This document shows positions 22,375-30,882 of a stretch of DNA of 34,304 bases, piece by piece. A program made the translations under genes and the position numbers. The stretch is from positions 1 to 34,304 of the forward strand of contig JAIPBL010000072.1 in NCBI GenBank assembly GCA_021739645.1, given 5' to 3'. The first letter of the stretch is position 1. The number at the start of each line of letters is the position of its first letter. This stretch comes from Saprospiraceae bacterium (GTDB lineage Bacteria > Bacteroidota > Bacteroidia > Chitinophagales > Saprospiraceae). The notes under the pieces are model-generated. The model worked only from the letters and a program-made list of their open reading frames with translations. It searched no databases and was not told where the DNA came from.

Positions 22375-23886
22375 ATGATTGAATCAAGCAAGAAAATCAG
22401 GCTCGTCCCAAGCAATTACCAGGACATTTTGGCCAACCACAGGAACCGGAAAACGAAGCTGCAGGCGATGCTCATGCTCGACTGCGGGCTACGGGTGAGC
22501 GAGGTGGTGAAGCTGAAGGTGAAGCATTTCGATTTTTACCGAAGGGTAGTGAACGTGGAGAGCCTGAAGAAGCGGGAATCCGGCGTTTTCCGCCCCATCC
22601 CGATGACGGACCGGGTGTTTGCGGCGCTCGCCGACTGGTACGAGCGGATGCCTGACCGCAAGAACCCCGAAACCTGGCTGTTTCCAGCGGGAAAAGGCAG
22701 CCACAAGGAGCACATGGACCGCAAACAGGTTTGGCGGCGGGTGAAGAAGTGGACGGACGGCGTCGCCAGTCCCCACGACCTGCGGCACACGTTCGCCACC
22801 CGCATCGTCAGCGAGGGAAACGACATCCGGGTAGCGCAGAAACTCCTCGGACACGCCAGCCAGACCACCACGGAAATCTACCTGCACGTGCCACAGGAAC
22901 AATTGAGGCGGGCCATCCGGAGCCTGGAGCGGAAAAGCTGGGGCGAGAAGGTTTTCGAACGGTTTTTCCCAAAAAAGCCCATCCATATCCTGCCCGTCGA
23001 GAAGGGTCTGACCAAGTACCACATCGGGCGCAAGGACGAACTGGCCAAGCTGTACTTCCTGTCGGAACGCAAGATTAACACCCTCATCATCGGCCCGCAG
23101 GGCATCGGGAAATCGCACCTCGCCGACAACTACACCGGCAGCGAGAACATCATCCGCATTGACGAAATGACGGCCATCAACAAGATGCTCAGCGGCTGGA
23201 TTTGCGCCATCTCCGAGAAGTTCCCCGAACGCACCGAAATGCTTTACAACGACCCGGAGAAGCCCGTCGCAGACATCGTGGAAAAGAAGGCCATCAAGTT
23301 CCTGGTCGAAGACCTCATTGCGCTCACCACGAAGGGCGAGTGGACGCTCATCATCGACGACGTCTCGAACATCACCCCACGGGGCATCAACACGCTGGAG
23401 CGCCTCAAAAACCACTTCCACATCATTTGCTGCGCACGAAAGGTCGAGGTGAAGAAAGGCACGTTCCTCTCCAATTTCGAGCGGATTGACCTCAAACCAC
23501 TGCCACGGGCCGAAGCCACCGAACTGGCCATGAAGCTAAGCCGGTCATTCCTGGACAAAGTGGAGGACATCGAAGCCTTCAAAAACCACATCTGGGAGAA
23601 CACCGTCGGCGTACCGCTTTTCATTTACGAAATGGTCGAACGCTACTCGAAAGAAGAGCACATCAGCCTCGAAATAGTGAAGGAAGTCAGGCACACCGCA
23701 GCCGTACCGGAAACCAACGCCGCCCCGTTCGTCATTGGCTTCCTGGCCAGCTTCAGCGTGTTGAGGTATGCCGCAAGGGCCATCGGCGGCGACATGACGC
23801 CCATCTACATCCTGACGGCCATCGGCATGTTGTTCCTGATTTTCGGCCGCCAGTTCATCACCGCCACCAAACGCAAGTACGTATGA
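22375..23886 (+). CDS. Tyrosine recombinase fused to a P-loop ATPase and two C-terminal TM helices (503 aa)
   Basis: Residues 1-185 are a tyrosine-recombinase catalytic domain: CGLRVSEVVKLK (R40), HDLRHTFATRI (H134, R137), LGHASQTTTEIYLHV (H160, nucleophile Y169). The usual N-terminal core-binding domain is absent. Residues about 205-440 form a STAND/AAA-like ATPase: a lead-in YHIGRKDELAKLYFL, Walker A GPQGIGKS (240-247), Walker B TLIIDDV (D328/D329), and LKPLPRAEATELAMKLSRSF, resembling the winged-helix side of STAND ATPases. Residues about 452-470 and 476-492 are hydrophobic (FVIGFLASFSVL, IYILTAIGMLFLIF) and end in KRKYV. This would be a membrane-bound recombinase with ATP-dependent control. 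The gene overlaps the next by ATGA. I know no named family with this order. Confidence 0.9.
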   Translation: MIESSKKIRLVPSNYQDILANHRNRKTKLQAMLMLDCGLRVSEVVKLKVKHFDFYRRVVNVESLKKRESGVFRPIPMTDRVFAALADWYERMPDRKNPETWLFPAGKGSHKEHMDRKQVWRRVKKWTDGVASPHDLRHTFATRIVSEGNDIRVAQKLLGHASQTTTEIYLHVPQEQLRRAIRSLERKSWGEKVFERFFPKKPIHILPVEKGLTKYHIGRKDELAKLYFLSERKINTLIIGPQGIGKSHLADNYTGSENIIRIDEMTAINKMLSGWICAISEKFPERTEMLYNDPEKPVADIVEKKAIKFLVEDLIALTTKGEWTLIIDDVSNITPRGINTLERLKNHFHIICCARKVEVKKGTFLSNFERIDLKPLPRAEATELAMKLSRSFLDKVEDIEAFKNHIWENTVGVPLFIYEMVERYSKEEHISLEIVKEVRHTAAVPETNAAPFVIGFLASFSVLRYAARAIGGDMTPIYILTAIGMLFLIFGRQFITATKRKYV

Positions 23887-25715
23887 GTGGCCCTAATCAC
23901 ATCGTCGGAGGAACTGTTTTCACTGGGCTTTTCGGCTCGTTAATGTTCGGCATCAACATCCTGGCCTCGCCCGTCACCATCGGCATTGCCATCGTTGCCA
24001 GCCTCTTGCCGGACATTGACCACACCCGTTCCACGGTCGGGAAAATCGTTTATCCCCTCGCAAAATGGATAAACCGCAAGTACGGCCACCGCACCATCAC
24101 GCACGGGATGCCGTGCTTTGCCGTGCTGACCCTCCTGAGCGGCGCCATCGAGCGCACGTTCTTTGGGCACCTGGAATGGACGGCTATTTTCGCACTGGGC
24201 TATTTTTCGCACCTGGTCCTCGACATGTTCACCCTGCAGGGCGTCCCGCTGATGTACCCGTTCAGCCGCAGCCCGTGGGTGATGATTGGCAACCCCGACA
24301 AGCGAATCCGAACCGGCGATTACCGAAAGGAAGCCGTCGCATTTTCCATTTTCATCTTGATGGGAATGTTCCTGCAGCCGCTTTTCTCGAAAGGATTTTG
24401 GACGGTCTGGAATCAGAAACTCGCCACCCTGCAGCACGTCCACGGCGAATTCCTCAACAGCCACGACCTGCTGAAAGTCACGTACACCATTACCGAAGGC
24501 ACCAACAAACGCCACGGCAGCGGCATCCTTATCGAGAGCAAAACGAACGAAGCATGGTTGATTGACAGCACCGGCCAGTGGGTATTTTTGAAAGAACCGA
24601 CTTGCACGAGGGCATTTCCTGAGCATACCGGCCAACCGCTCAACATCCAATCCGCCAACCTTATCAACCTAACTACCGACAGCCTCAACGCCGTACTGTT
24701 TGGCAAAAAGCTCCTCTCCATCGAAGTACAGGCAAACACCAACTTCCAAGTGACCGAATCAGGCAACTACCCAAAAACCGGGAACGCCTACACCGGAGAC
24801 CACCTCTCAACCCCGCCCAGCTTCGCCGCCATCAACCAATCCCCCAGACTGGACACCTTCATAAACGACCGCAGCTATATGGCAGAAATAGCGGAAATAC
24901 AAAGCGAAATCCAGCGCATCAGAGCCGACGCCAGCCAAGCCCAAAGCGCACAGCGCAGCCACGAAGCCCTCATTTCCAACCTCAGAAGCCAATACGCCGC
25001 CACCGACGACATCACCGAACGCCAGCGCCTGCACGACGAAATCGAAACAGCCTTGTCATCCTGGAAGGAACCCCAGGTGGACGAATCCAGGACCGAGGCA
25101 TTGAAAGGCCGCATCGCAAAAATCCGAGCCGAAGCAGGCTTGAAGGAATCCGCAAAGGAAACCGAGGTACAGGTGAAAAACCGGACAGCCATCAGCCAAG
25201 TCGTGGAGCTGCGGTTGACCGGAATCATCACGTTTTTGGGCGAAGAAAAACCCGTGCCCAGCAGAGCGCCAATGCCACAGGACACCATCCTTCCCAAAAC
25301 CTACCGGGTCATTGGCGTAAAGGACGGCGACAGCATCGAAGCCTTCGACCCCGACTCAAGTCGGGGCACCAAAACCCGTTTCGTCATCCGCCTTGCCCAC
25401 GTGGACTGCCCGGAGAAGCGGCAGCCGTTCGGACAGAAGGCCAAGCAGTTCACCTCCGACTTTTGTTTCGGCAAGCAAATCACCATCCAGCAGACCGACA
25501 CCGACCGCTACCGACGGAAAGTCTGCCTCGTGTATGTCGATGGCCGGGAACTGAACTTGGCACTCGTCGAATCCGGCTTCGCATGGCACTACAAAAAGTA
25601 CAGCAAAGACCCAAAGTATGACACCGCCGAAAAAGCCGCCAGAACCGCCCATGCAGGCTTGTGGGCCGACGCATTGCCCATCCCGCCATGGGAATGGCGC
25701 AAAATCAAAAAATGA
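23883..25715 (+). CDS. YdjM-like membrane metal hydrolase fused to a staphylococcal-type nuclease (610 aa)
   Basis: Residues 1-175 match the YdjM/YfhO-type inner-membrane hydrolase family (DUF457-like): GPNHIVGG (H6), LLPDIDHTRSTVGK (D44, D46, H47), GHRTITHG (H69, H74), FSHLVLDMFT (H110, D114), with several TM segments. Residues about 180-330 form a soluble beta domain of unknown type. Residues about 340-440 are coiled coil (IQSEIQRIRADASQAQSAQR, LKGRIAKIRAEAGLKESAKE). Residues about 465-605 are a thermonuclease (SNase) domain: VIGVKDGDSIEAF, RLAHVDCPE, DRYRRKVCLVYV, LNLALVESGFAWHYKKY, RTAHAGLWAD; the two Arg, the Glu and the Asp of the active site appear present. It is translationally coupled to the recombinase-ATPase. 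A membrane-anchored nuclease is the most direct reading. Confidence 0.88.
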   Translation: MSGPNHIVGGTVFTGLFGSLMFGINILASPVTIGIAIVASLLPDIDHTRSTVGKIVYPLAKWINRKYGHRTITHGMPCFAVLTLLSGAIERTFFGHLEWTAIFALGYFSHLVLDMFTLQGVPLMYPFSRSPWVMIGNPDKRIRTGDYRKEAVAFSIFILMGMFLQPLFSKGFWTVWNQKLATLQHVHGEFLNSHDLLKVTYTITEGTNKRHGSGILIESKTNEAWLIDSTGQWVFLKEPTCTRAFPEHTGQPLNIQSANLINLTTDSLNAVLFGKKLLSIEVQANTNFQVTESGNYPKTGNAYTGDHLSTPPSFAAINQSPRLDTFINDRSYMAEIAEIQSEIQRIRADASQAQSAQRSHEALISNLRSQYAATDDITERQRLHDEIETALSSWKEPQVDESRTEALKGRIAKIRAEAGLKESAKETEVQVKNRTAISQVVELRLTGIITFLGEEKPVPSRAPMPQDTILPKTYRVIGVKDGDSIEAFDPDSSRGTKTRFVIRLAHVDCPEKRQPFGQKAKQFTSDFCFGKQITIQQTDTDRYRRKVCLVYVDGRELNLALVESGFAWHYKKYSKDPKYDTAEKAARTAHAGLWADALPIPPWEWRKIKK

Positions 25716-25730
25716 CCAAACCCATCAACG

Positions 25731-26399
25731 ATGAACCCGACTGCAAAACCCACCCCCTCTTTTTTTCATCCCGTAGGGACCTGTTCCATCATTTTCGCCC
25801 TTCTCCTTTTCACCAACCACGCCAACAGCCAACCACCAACAGCCAATAACCAACTGCCCTCAGCCGACTCCCTACACGCCGCCCTCACCCAATACCACCA
25901 ACGCCTCACCGCTGCCACTCTCGCCGAGTTCGATGATGCCACGCCTGGCCAGTGGATGAATTACGTCCCATCCGTAGGCATCGGTTACAACCTCGCCACC
26001 GACGCCGAAGGCCGCATCACCTCCAAGCCCCGCCCCGCCATCTCCTTTTCCCTCGCCCAAGTCCTCACCGCCCGCCGTCAGCGCCTCGACCGCCGAGCCA
26101 AGCGCCGCAGCATCGAAGCCACCGCCGACATCGCCCTCGATGACGCCCACCGGCAGCTCGACCAACTCCTCTCCAAATACGAACTCCTGACCCTCGAACT
26201 CCTAACCATGCGGAAGCTGCACGAAATTGACGAATCGCTATACGAACTGGCCGTTTTGGATTACGAAGCAGCGAAGCTGGCGCCGAGCGGGTTTCTGCCG
26301 AAGCGGAAGGCGTTTTTGGAAAGTGAGCTGGATTTGCTACGGAAGGAGATGGAGGTGAAGGCTTTGGAGGGGGAGATATTGAGCGCTGCGCACTATTAA
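25731..26399 (+). CDS. Secreted/periplasmic helical protein, weakly TolC-like (222 aa)
   Basis: Start at ATG 25731, 15 bases after the nuclease stop. A hydrophobic stretch (GTCSIIFALLLFTNHANS, about 17-34) serves as signal peptide. The mature part begins with a Pro/Asn-rich linker, then PSVGIGYNLATDAEGRITSK followed by PRPAISFSLAQVLTARRQRLDRRAK, a pattern reminiscent of the strand-then-long-helix layout of TolC-family proteins, followed by long helices to the end (LSKYELLTLELLTMRKLHEI, FLESELDLLRKEMEVKALEG). It is about half the length of a TolC, so any kinship is uncertain; it may be a cut-down outer-membrane or periplasmic partner of the coupled membrane nuclease. GC-rich like its two upstream neighbours, with which it probably forms a three-gene operon. 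Confidence 0.7.
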   Translation: MNPTAKPTPSFFHPVGTCSIIFALLLFTNHANSQPPTANNQLPSADSLHAALTQYHQRLTAATLAEFDDATPGQWMNYVPSVGIGYNLATDAEGRITSKPRPAISFSLAQVLTARRQRLDRRAKRRSIEATADIALDDAHRQLDQLLSKYELLTLELLTMRKLHEIDESLYELAVLDYEAAKLAPSGFLPKRKAFLESELDLLRKEMEVKALEGEILSAAHY

Positions 26400-26609
26400 T
26401 TTGAAATTGTTATGTGTTGTGCTGCGATATGTCGTGTGGAGATGGTAGATTGCGGCGCTGAAAATAACCGTTTCGGTTTGGCGACGCCCGGGAACGGTTG
26501 AATGAAATAACTCATCACAAAAATACAAAGCCTTTCCTTGTCGTATGGGCCATTTTGTGTGCATGGGTTATTCAACAGAATTTAAGACCCATTCAAATCA
26601 ACCCTAAAG
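26400..26609. promoter_or_regulatory. Intergenic region before the type I R-M operon
   Basis: 210 bases without a supported gene. A -7-like TAGATTGC lies at 26446-26453. CGATATGTCGTGT at 26425-26437 is the reverse complement of ACACGACATATCG in the leader at 18025-18037. AACCGTT and AACGGTT (about 26467-26498) could form a hairpin around a GC-rich loop. Together these suggest a promoter and operator for hsdR with a leader of about 150 bases, but support is weak. Confidence 0.3.
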
Positions 26610-29600
26610 ATGGCTACAAAAGAATCCCAAATAGAACTCTCCCTCATCCAAAAACTCACCGACCTCAAATACACCCCTCGCCCGGATATCCGGGACAGAG
26701 CAGCGCTTGAACAAAACTTCCGGCAAAAATTCCAGGCCCTCAACCGTTGCAACCTCTCCGACGCCGAATTCGCCCGCCTGCGGGACGAAATCATCAACGC
26801 CGACGTATTTGCCGCCTCGAAAATGCTACGGGAAATGAACACCTTCCTGCGGGAAGACGGCACGCCCCTGCAATACACGCTGGTGAACATCAAAGACTGG
26901 TGCAAAAACGAGTTTGAAATCGTCAGCCAGTTGCGGATGAACACCGAGAACAGCTTCCACCGTTACGACGTGATTCTGCTCATGAATGGCGTGCCAGTGG
27001 TGCAAATTGAACTCAAAACTTATGAAGTCAGGCCGCAAAAAGCCATGCAGCAAATCGTGGACTACAAGAACGAACCCGGCAATGGCTACACCAATTCGCT
27101 GCTTTGCTTCGTGCAGCTTTTTATCGTCAGCAACCAGAAAAGCACGTACTACTTCGCCAACAACCACAACCAGCATTTCAACTTCAACGCCGAAGAGCAG
27201 TTCCTGCCCGTCTATAAGTTTGCCAACGAGGACAACAGTAAAGTAGATGACTTGCACCGCTTCGCCGAAAAGTTCCTGACCAAGTGCACCCTCGCCCAGA
27301 TGATTAGCCGCTACATGGTACTCGTGGCCACCGAGCAAAAAATGCTCGTCATGCGCCCCTATCAAATCTATGCGGTGAAACACATCGTGGATTGCATCCA
27401 CCAGAACCGGGGCAATGGCTACATCTGGCACACCACCGGCAGCGGCAAGACGCTCACTTCCTTCAAAGCCTCCACGCTGCTGAAAGACAACCCCGACATC
27501 CACAAATGCCTCTTCGTCGTGGACCGCAAAGACCTCGACCGCCAGACCCGCCAGGAATTCAACAAATTTCAGGAAGGTTGCGTGGAGGAAAACACCAATA
27601 CGGAAGCCCTCGTCCGGCGCCTGCTCTCCGGCGACTACGCCAACAAGGTCATCGTCACGACCATCCAAAAACTCGGCCTGGCGCTTAGTGGCTCCCCGGC
27701 CACGTCCACCACGTTTACTAAACCTTCGAGGTTTAGTAAACGTAATGCCGTGAGCTACAAGGAGCGGCTGGCGCCCCTGAAAAACAAGCGCATCGCCATC
27801 ATCTTCGACGAGTGCCACCGCTCGCAGTTCGGCGACAACCACCAGGCCATCAAGGAGTTTTTCCCCAATGCCCAACTCTTCGGCTTCACGGGTACGCCCA
27901 TTTTTAAGGAAAATGCAAACTACGTGAAAGTGGACGGGCAGGAGGCTTCCCACATGACCACCGATGACATTTTCCAGAAGGAACTCCACGCCTACACCAT
28001 TGCCGACGCCATCGACGACAGGAACGTCCTGAAATTCCACATCGACTACTTCAAGCCCGACGGCAAGGAAAAACTAAAGTCCGGCGAGGTGCTTGCCCCC
28101 AAGTCGCTGGTGAATGCCATCCTCTCCAAGCACGATGCCGCCACGCACCAGCGGCGTTTCAATGCCCTGCTGGCCACCCAATCCATCAACCACGCCATCG
28201 AGGTCTATCAGGCTTTCAAGGAAATACAGGCCCAACGGCTGGCCGAGGACGAAAACTTCAGGCCCCTGAACGTCGCTTGCGTCTTCTCCCCGCCTGCCGA
28301 GGGCGACAAGGACGTGAAGCAGCTACAGGAAGACCTGCCGCAGGAAAAGGCCGACAACGAGGTGGAACCCGATAAAAAGAAAGAAGCCCTCAAAGCCATC
28401 ATCGCCGGCTACAACCAACAGTACGGCGCCAACCACCGCATACAGGAATTTGACGGCTATTATCAGGACGTGCAGCAGCGCATCAAAGACCAGCAATACC
28501 CCAACGCCGACTACCCGCACCAAAACAAGATTGACATCACCATCGTGGTGGATATGCTGCTCACGGGCTTCGATTCCAAATACCTGAACACCCTCTACGT
28601 GGACAAAAACCTCAAGTACCACGGACTCATCCAGGCTTTCAGCCGCACCAACCGCATCCTGACGGGCAACAAACCCCAGGGCAACATCCTCGACTTCCGG
28701 GCACAGGAAAAGCAAGTGGACGAGGCCATCAGGCTGTTTTCGGGCAAAAAAGCCGAACAGGCCAAAACCATCTGGCTCGTGGAACCCGCCCCCGTAGTGG
28801 CCGCCAAATACGAGCAGGCCGTGGCCAAGCTGGAAACCTTCATGCAATCGCATGGGCTGGATAACAAACCCGAACAGGTGAGCAACCTCAAGGGCGACAC
28901 CGCACGGCTCGGCTTCATCCAACACTTCAAGGAAGTACAGCGCCTGAGAACCCAACTCGACCAGTACACCGACCTCGGCGACGACCTAAAGGCCACCATC
29001 GAAAAGGCCATACCGTCCGACGACCTGCGTTCCTTCCGGGGCAAATACCTCGAAGTGGCCCGGCAGTTCAAGCCCACAGGCCCCGGCGGCAATGACCCCG
29101 CCAACCAACTCGATTTTGAGTTTGTGCTGTTCGCCTCCGCCCTCATTGACTACGACTACATCATGGGCCTGATAGCCAAGTCGCAGGGCAAACCCTCGAA
29201 GGCCAAAATGACCCGTGAGCAGATTATCGAACTCCTCAGCAGCAGCGCTAACCTGATGGACGAGCGGGACGACATGGTGGACTATATCCAGCTACTGGAT
29301 TTCAGCAAAGGACTATCGGAACAAGCCATACGGGACGGCTTCCTGACTTTCAAGGAGGAAAAAAACGCCAAGGAACTGGCCGCCACCGCACAAAAGCACG
29401 GGCTGGAACCCGCCGCCCTGCAAGCCTTCGTGGACGGCATCATGGGCCGCATGATTTTCGACGGCGAGCAGCTCAGCGACCTCCTCGCCCCGCTCGGACT
29501 CGGCTGGAAAGACCGCAAGGATAAGGAACTGGCCCTCATGGAAGACCTCGTACCACTTTTAAACAAACTCGCCCAGGGGCGGGAAATATCCGGACTATCG

Positions 29601-29612
29601 GCTTATGAATAA
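26610..29612 (+). CDS. hsdR: Type I restriction enzyme R subunit (1000 aa)
   Basis: Motor and nuclease subunit of a type I restriction-modification complex: it translocates DNA using ATP and cuts at a distance when the HsdS-recognised site is unmethylated. The N-terminal nuclease core has YDVILLMNGVPVVQIELKTY (about 118-137), with the E-x-K pair. Helicase motifs follow: IWHTTGSGKTLTSFKA (Walker A, about 271-286), IIFDECHRSQFG (DECH, about 398-409), LFGFTGTPIF (motif III), VVDMLLTGFDSKYLNTLYVD (motif V) and LIQAFSRTNRI (motif VI). The C-terminal ~300 residues are helical. Length is normal. Codons 368-378 (TFTKPSRFSKR) are exactly a 33-bp palindrome inserted between helicase motifs. The stop overlaps the hsdS start by 8 bases. 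Confidence 0.97.
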   Translation: MATKESQIELSLIQKLTDLKYTPRPDIRDRAALEQNFRQKFQALNRCNLSDAEFARLRDEIINADVFAASKMLREMNTFLREDGTPLQYTLVNIKDWCKNEFEIVSQLRMNTENSFHRYDVILLMNGVPVVQIELKTYEVRPQKAMQQIVDYKNEPGNGYTNSLLCFVQLFIVSNQKSTYYFANNHNQHFNFNAEEQFLPVYKFANEDNSKVDDLHRFAEKFLTKCTLAQMISRYMVLVATEQKMLVMRPYQIYAVKHIVDCIHQNRGNGYIWHTTGSGKTLTSFKASTLLKDNPDIHKCLFVVDRKDLDRQTRQEFNKFQEGCVEENTNTEALVRRLLSGDYANKVIVTTIQKLGLALSGSPATSTTFTKPSRFSKRNAVSYKERLAPLKNKRIAIIFDECHRSQFGDNHQAIKEFFPNAQLFGFTGTPIFKENANYVKVDGQEASHMTTDDIFQKELHAYTIADAIDDRNVLKFHIDYFKPDGKEKLKSGEVLAPKSLVNAILSKHDAATHQRRFNALLATQSINHAIEVYQAFKEIQAQRLAEDENFRPLNVACVFSPPAEGDKDVKQLQEDLPQEKADNEVEPDKKKEALKAIIAGYNQQYGANHRIQEFDGYYQDVQQRIKDQQYPNADYPHQNKIDITIVVDMLLTGFDSKYLNTLYVDKNLKYHGLIQAFSRTNRILTGNKPQGNILDFRAQEKQVDEAIRLFSGKKAEQAKTIWLVEPAPVVAAKYEQAVAKLETFMQSHGLDNKPEQVSNLKGDTARLGFIQHFKEVQRLRTQLDQYTDLGDDLKATIEKAIPSDDLRSFRGKYLEVARQFKPTGPGGNDPANQLDFEFVLFASALIDYDYIMGLIAKSQGKPSKAKMTREQIIELLSSSANLMDERDDMVDYIQLLDFSKGLSEQAIRDGFLTFKEEKNAKELAATAQKHGLEPAALQAFVDGIMGRMIFDGEQLSDLLAPLGLGWKDRKDKELALMEDLVPLLNKLAQGREISGLSAYE
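27711..27743. repeat. In-frame 33-bp palindromic insert in hsdR
   Basis: A perfect 15-bp stem (left arm 27711-27725, ACGTTTACTAAACCT; loop TCG 27726-27728; right arm 27729-27743). It is exactly 11 codons, 368-378, in register, and adds a basic loop peptide between the Walker A and DECH motifs. The AT-rich arms contrast with the GC-rich gene. Confidence 0.85.
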
Positions 29613-30882
29613 GGATACAAAAAAAACAGCGGCGCCTAAGCTGCGCTTTCCGGAGTTTCGGGAGGCGGAGGGATGGGAAGAAAAACCCTTAGAAAAGATT
29701 GCAACTTTTTCGAAAGGCAAAGGAATTTCTAAGTCGGATATTTCTGAAAATGGTGTGCTTCCTTGCATCAGGTATGGCGAACTTTATACTTATTACAGTG
29801 AAACTATTGATGAGGTAATTTCTTACACAAATCTCCCAAGAAAAGATTTGGTACTTAGCCAAGCTAATGATGTAATCATCCCAGCATCAGGTGAAACACA
29901 AGAAGACATTGCTACGGCTTCATGTGTTCTAAAAAATGGTATTGCACTTGGAGGGGACTTAAATATTATCCGCTCAAAAATGAATGGTGTCTTTCTGTCT
30001 TACTATTTGAATAATGCAAAGAAGAAAGACATTGCTCAAATGGCACAGGGGATTTCAGTTGTTCATCTTTATTCGGGGCAACTCAAACAACTTAATATCA
30101 ATATCCCAAAGCCCCCCGAACAACAAAAAATCGCCGCCTGCCTCACCTCCCTTGACGAGCTCATCAGCGCCGAAAGCGACCAACTCGCCGCCCTCCAGGC
30201 CCATAAAAAAGGGCTGATGCAGCAGCTTTTTCCGGCGGAAAGGGAGACGGCGCCGAGGAGGAGGTTTGGGGAGTTTGAGGGGGAGTGGGAGGAGAAGGTT
30301 TTGGGGAAGTGTTTGCTACAAAAGCCAGATTATGGAATCAATGCACCAGCAGTCCCATTCTCCGATAACCTTCCAACTTATTTGAGGATAACGGACATTT
30401 CAGAGGATGGACATTTCCTTCGGGAAAACAAGGTTTCAGTGGCAAAAGAGGTTACAGAAGATAATTACCTAAAGGAAGGTGACATTGTACTTGCCAGAAC
30501 GGGAGCAAGTGTAGGTAAGTCATATAAATATCGAACCACTGACGGCAGACTTGTTTTCGCTGGCTTTTTAATTCGGATGAAACCCAACGAGAAAAAAATT
30601 AACTCGGAATTACTGTTTCAATTTCTTTCAACTGAAACTTATTGGCGTTGGGTAGCTTTTGTTTCAGCTCGAAGCGGGCAACCTGGGATAAATAGTACGG
30701 AATATGCATCAATGCCTATTCCCTTGCCTCCAACCCTTGCCGAACAACAAAAAATCGCCGCCTGCTTCACCACCCTCGACGAGCTCATCGCCGCCCAAGG
30801 CGAAAAAATCGCCGCCCTGCAAGCGCACAAGAAGGGGCTGATGCAGGGGTTGTTTCCTAATCCAAATGAGACACAATCATGA
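29605..30882 (+). CDS. hsdS: Type I restriction enzyme specificity subunit (425 aa)
   Basis: It determines the bipartite DNA target of the R-M complex. Two target-recognition domains alternate with conserved helical spacers: TRD1 at about residues 15-170; spacer 1 at about 171-215, including EQQKIAACLTSLDELISAES and LQAHKKGLMQQLFP; TRD2 at about 225-380; spacer 2 at about 380-422, EQQKIAACFTTLDELIAAQG and LQAHKKGLMQGLFP. The two spacers are near duplicates at DNA and protein level. The TRDs are clearly AT-rich and the spacers GC-rich, a mosaic expected from TRD exchange between strains. The length of 425 aa is typical. It overlaps hsdR by 8 bases and hsdM by 4 bases. Confidence 0.96.
   Translation: MNKDTKKTAAPKLRFPEFREAEGWEEKPLEKIATFSKGKGISKSDISENGVLPCIRYGELYTYYSETIDEVISYTNLPRKDLVLSQANDVIIPASGETQEDIATASCVLKNGIALGGDLNIIRSKMNGVFLSYYLNNAKKKDIAQMAQGISVVHLYSGQLKQLNINIPKPPEQQKIAACLTSLDELISAESDQLAALQAHKKGLMQQLFPAERETAPRRRFGEFEGEWEEKVLGKCLLQKPDYGINAPAVPFSDNLPTYLRITDISEDGHFLRENKVSVAKEVTEDNYLKEGDIVLARTGASVGKSYKYRTTDGRLVFAGFLIRMKPNEKKINSELLFQFLSTETYWRWVAFVSARSGQPGINSTEYASMPIPLPPTLAEQQKIAACFTTLDELIAAQGEKIAALQAHKKGLMQGLFPNPNETQS
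30118..30765 (+). repeat. Pair of direct repeats in the two hsdS spacers
   Basis: An identical 24-base segment (ending ATCGCCGCCTGC) occurs at 30118-30141 and 30742-30765, exactly 624 bp apart, with further similarity after it (GACGAGCTCATC and GCCCTGCA/CCAGGCC-type sequence). It encodes EQQKIAAC in both spacers. Recombination between the copies would delete or swap one TRD in frame. Confidence 0.85.

Noticed and set aside
22489-23421. Long minus-strand ORF opposite the recombinase-ATPase gene (310 aa)
   Set aside because: Composition-driven shadow in a GC-rich gene; the plus-strand product has clear catalytic motifs and the antisense product has none.
26826-28040. 404-aa minus-strand ORF opposite hsdR
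   Set aside because: Antisense shadow of a well-recognised helicase/nuclease gene.
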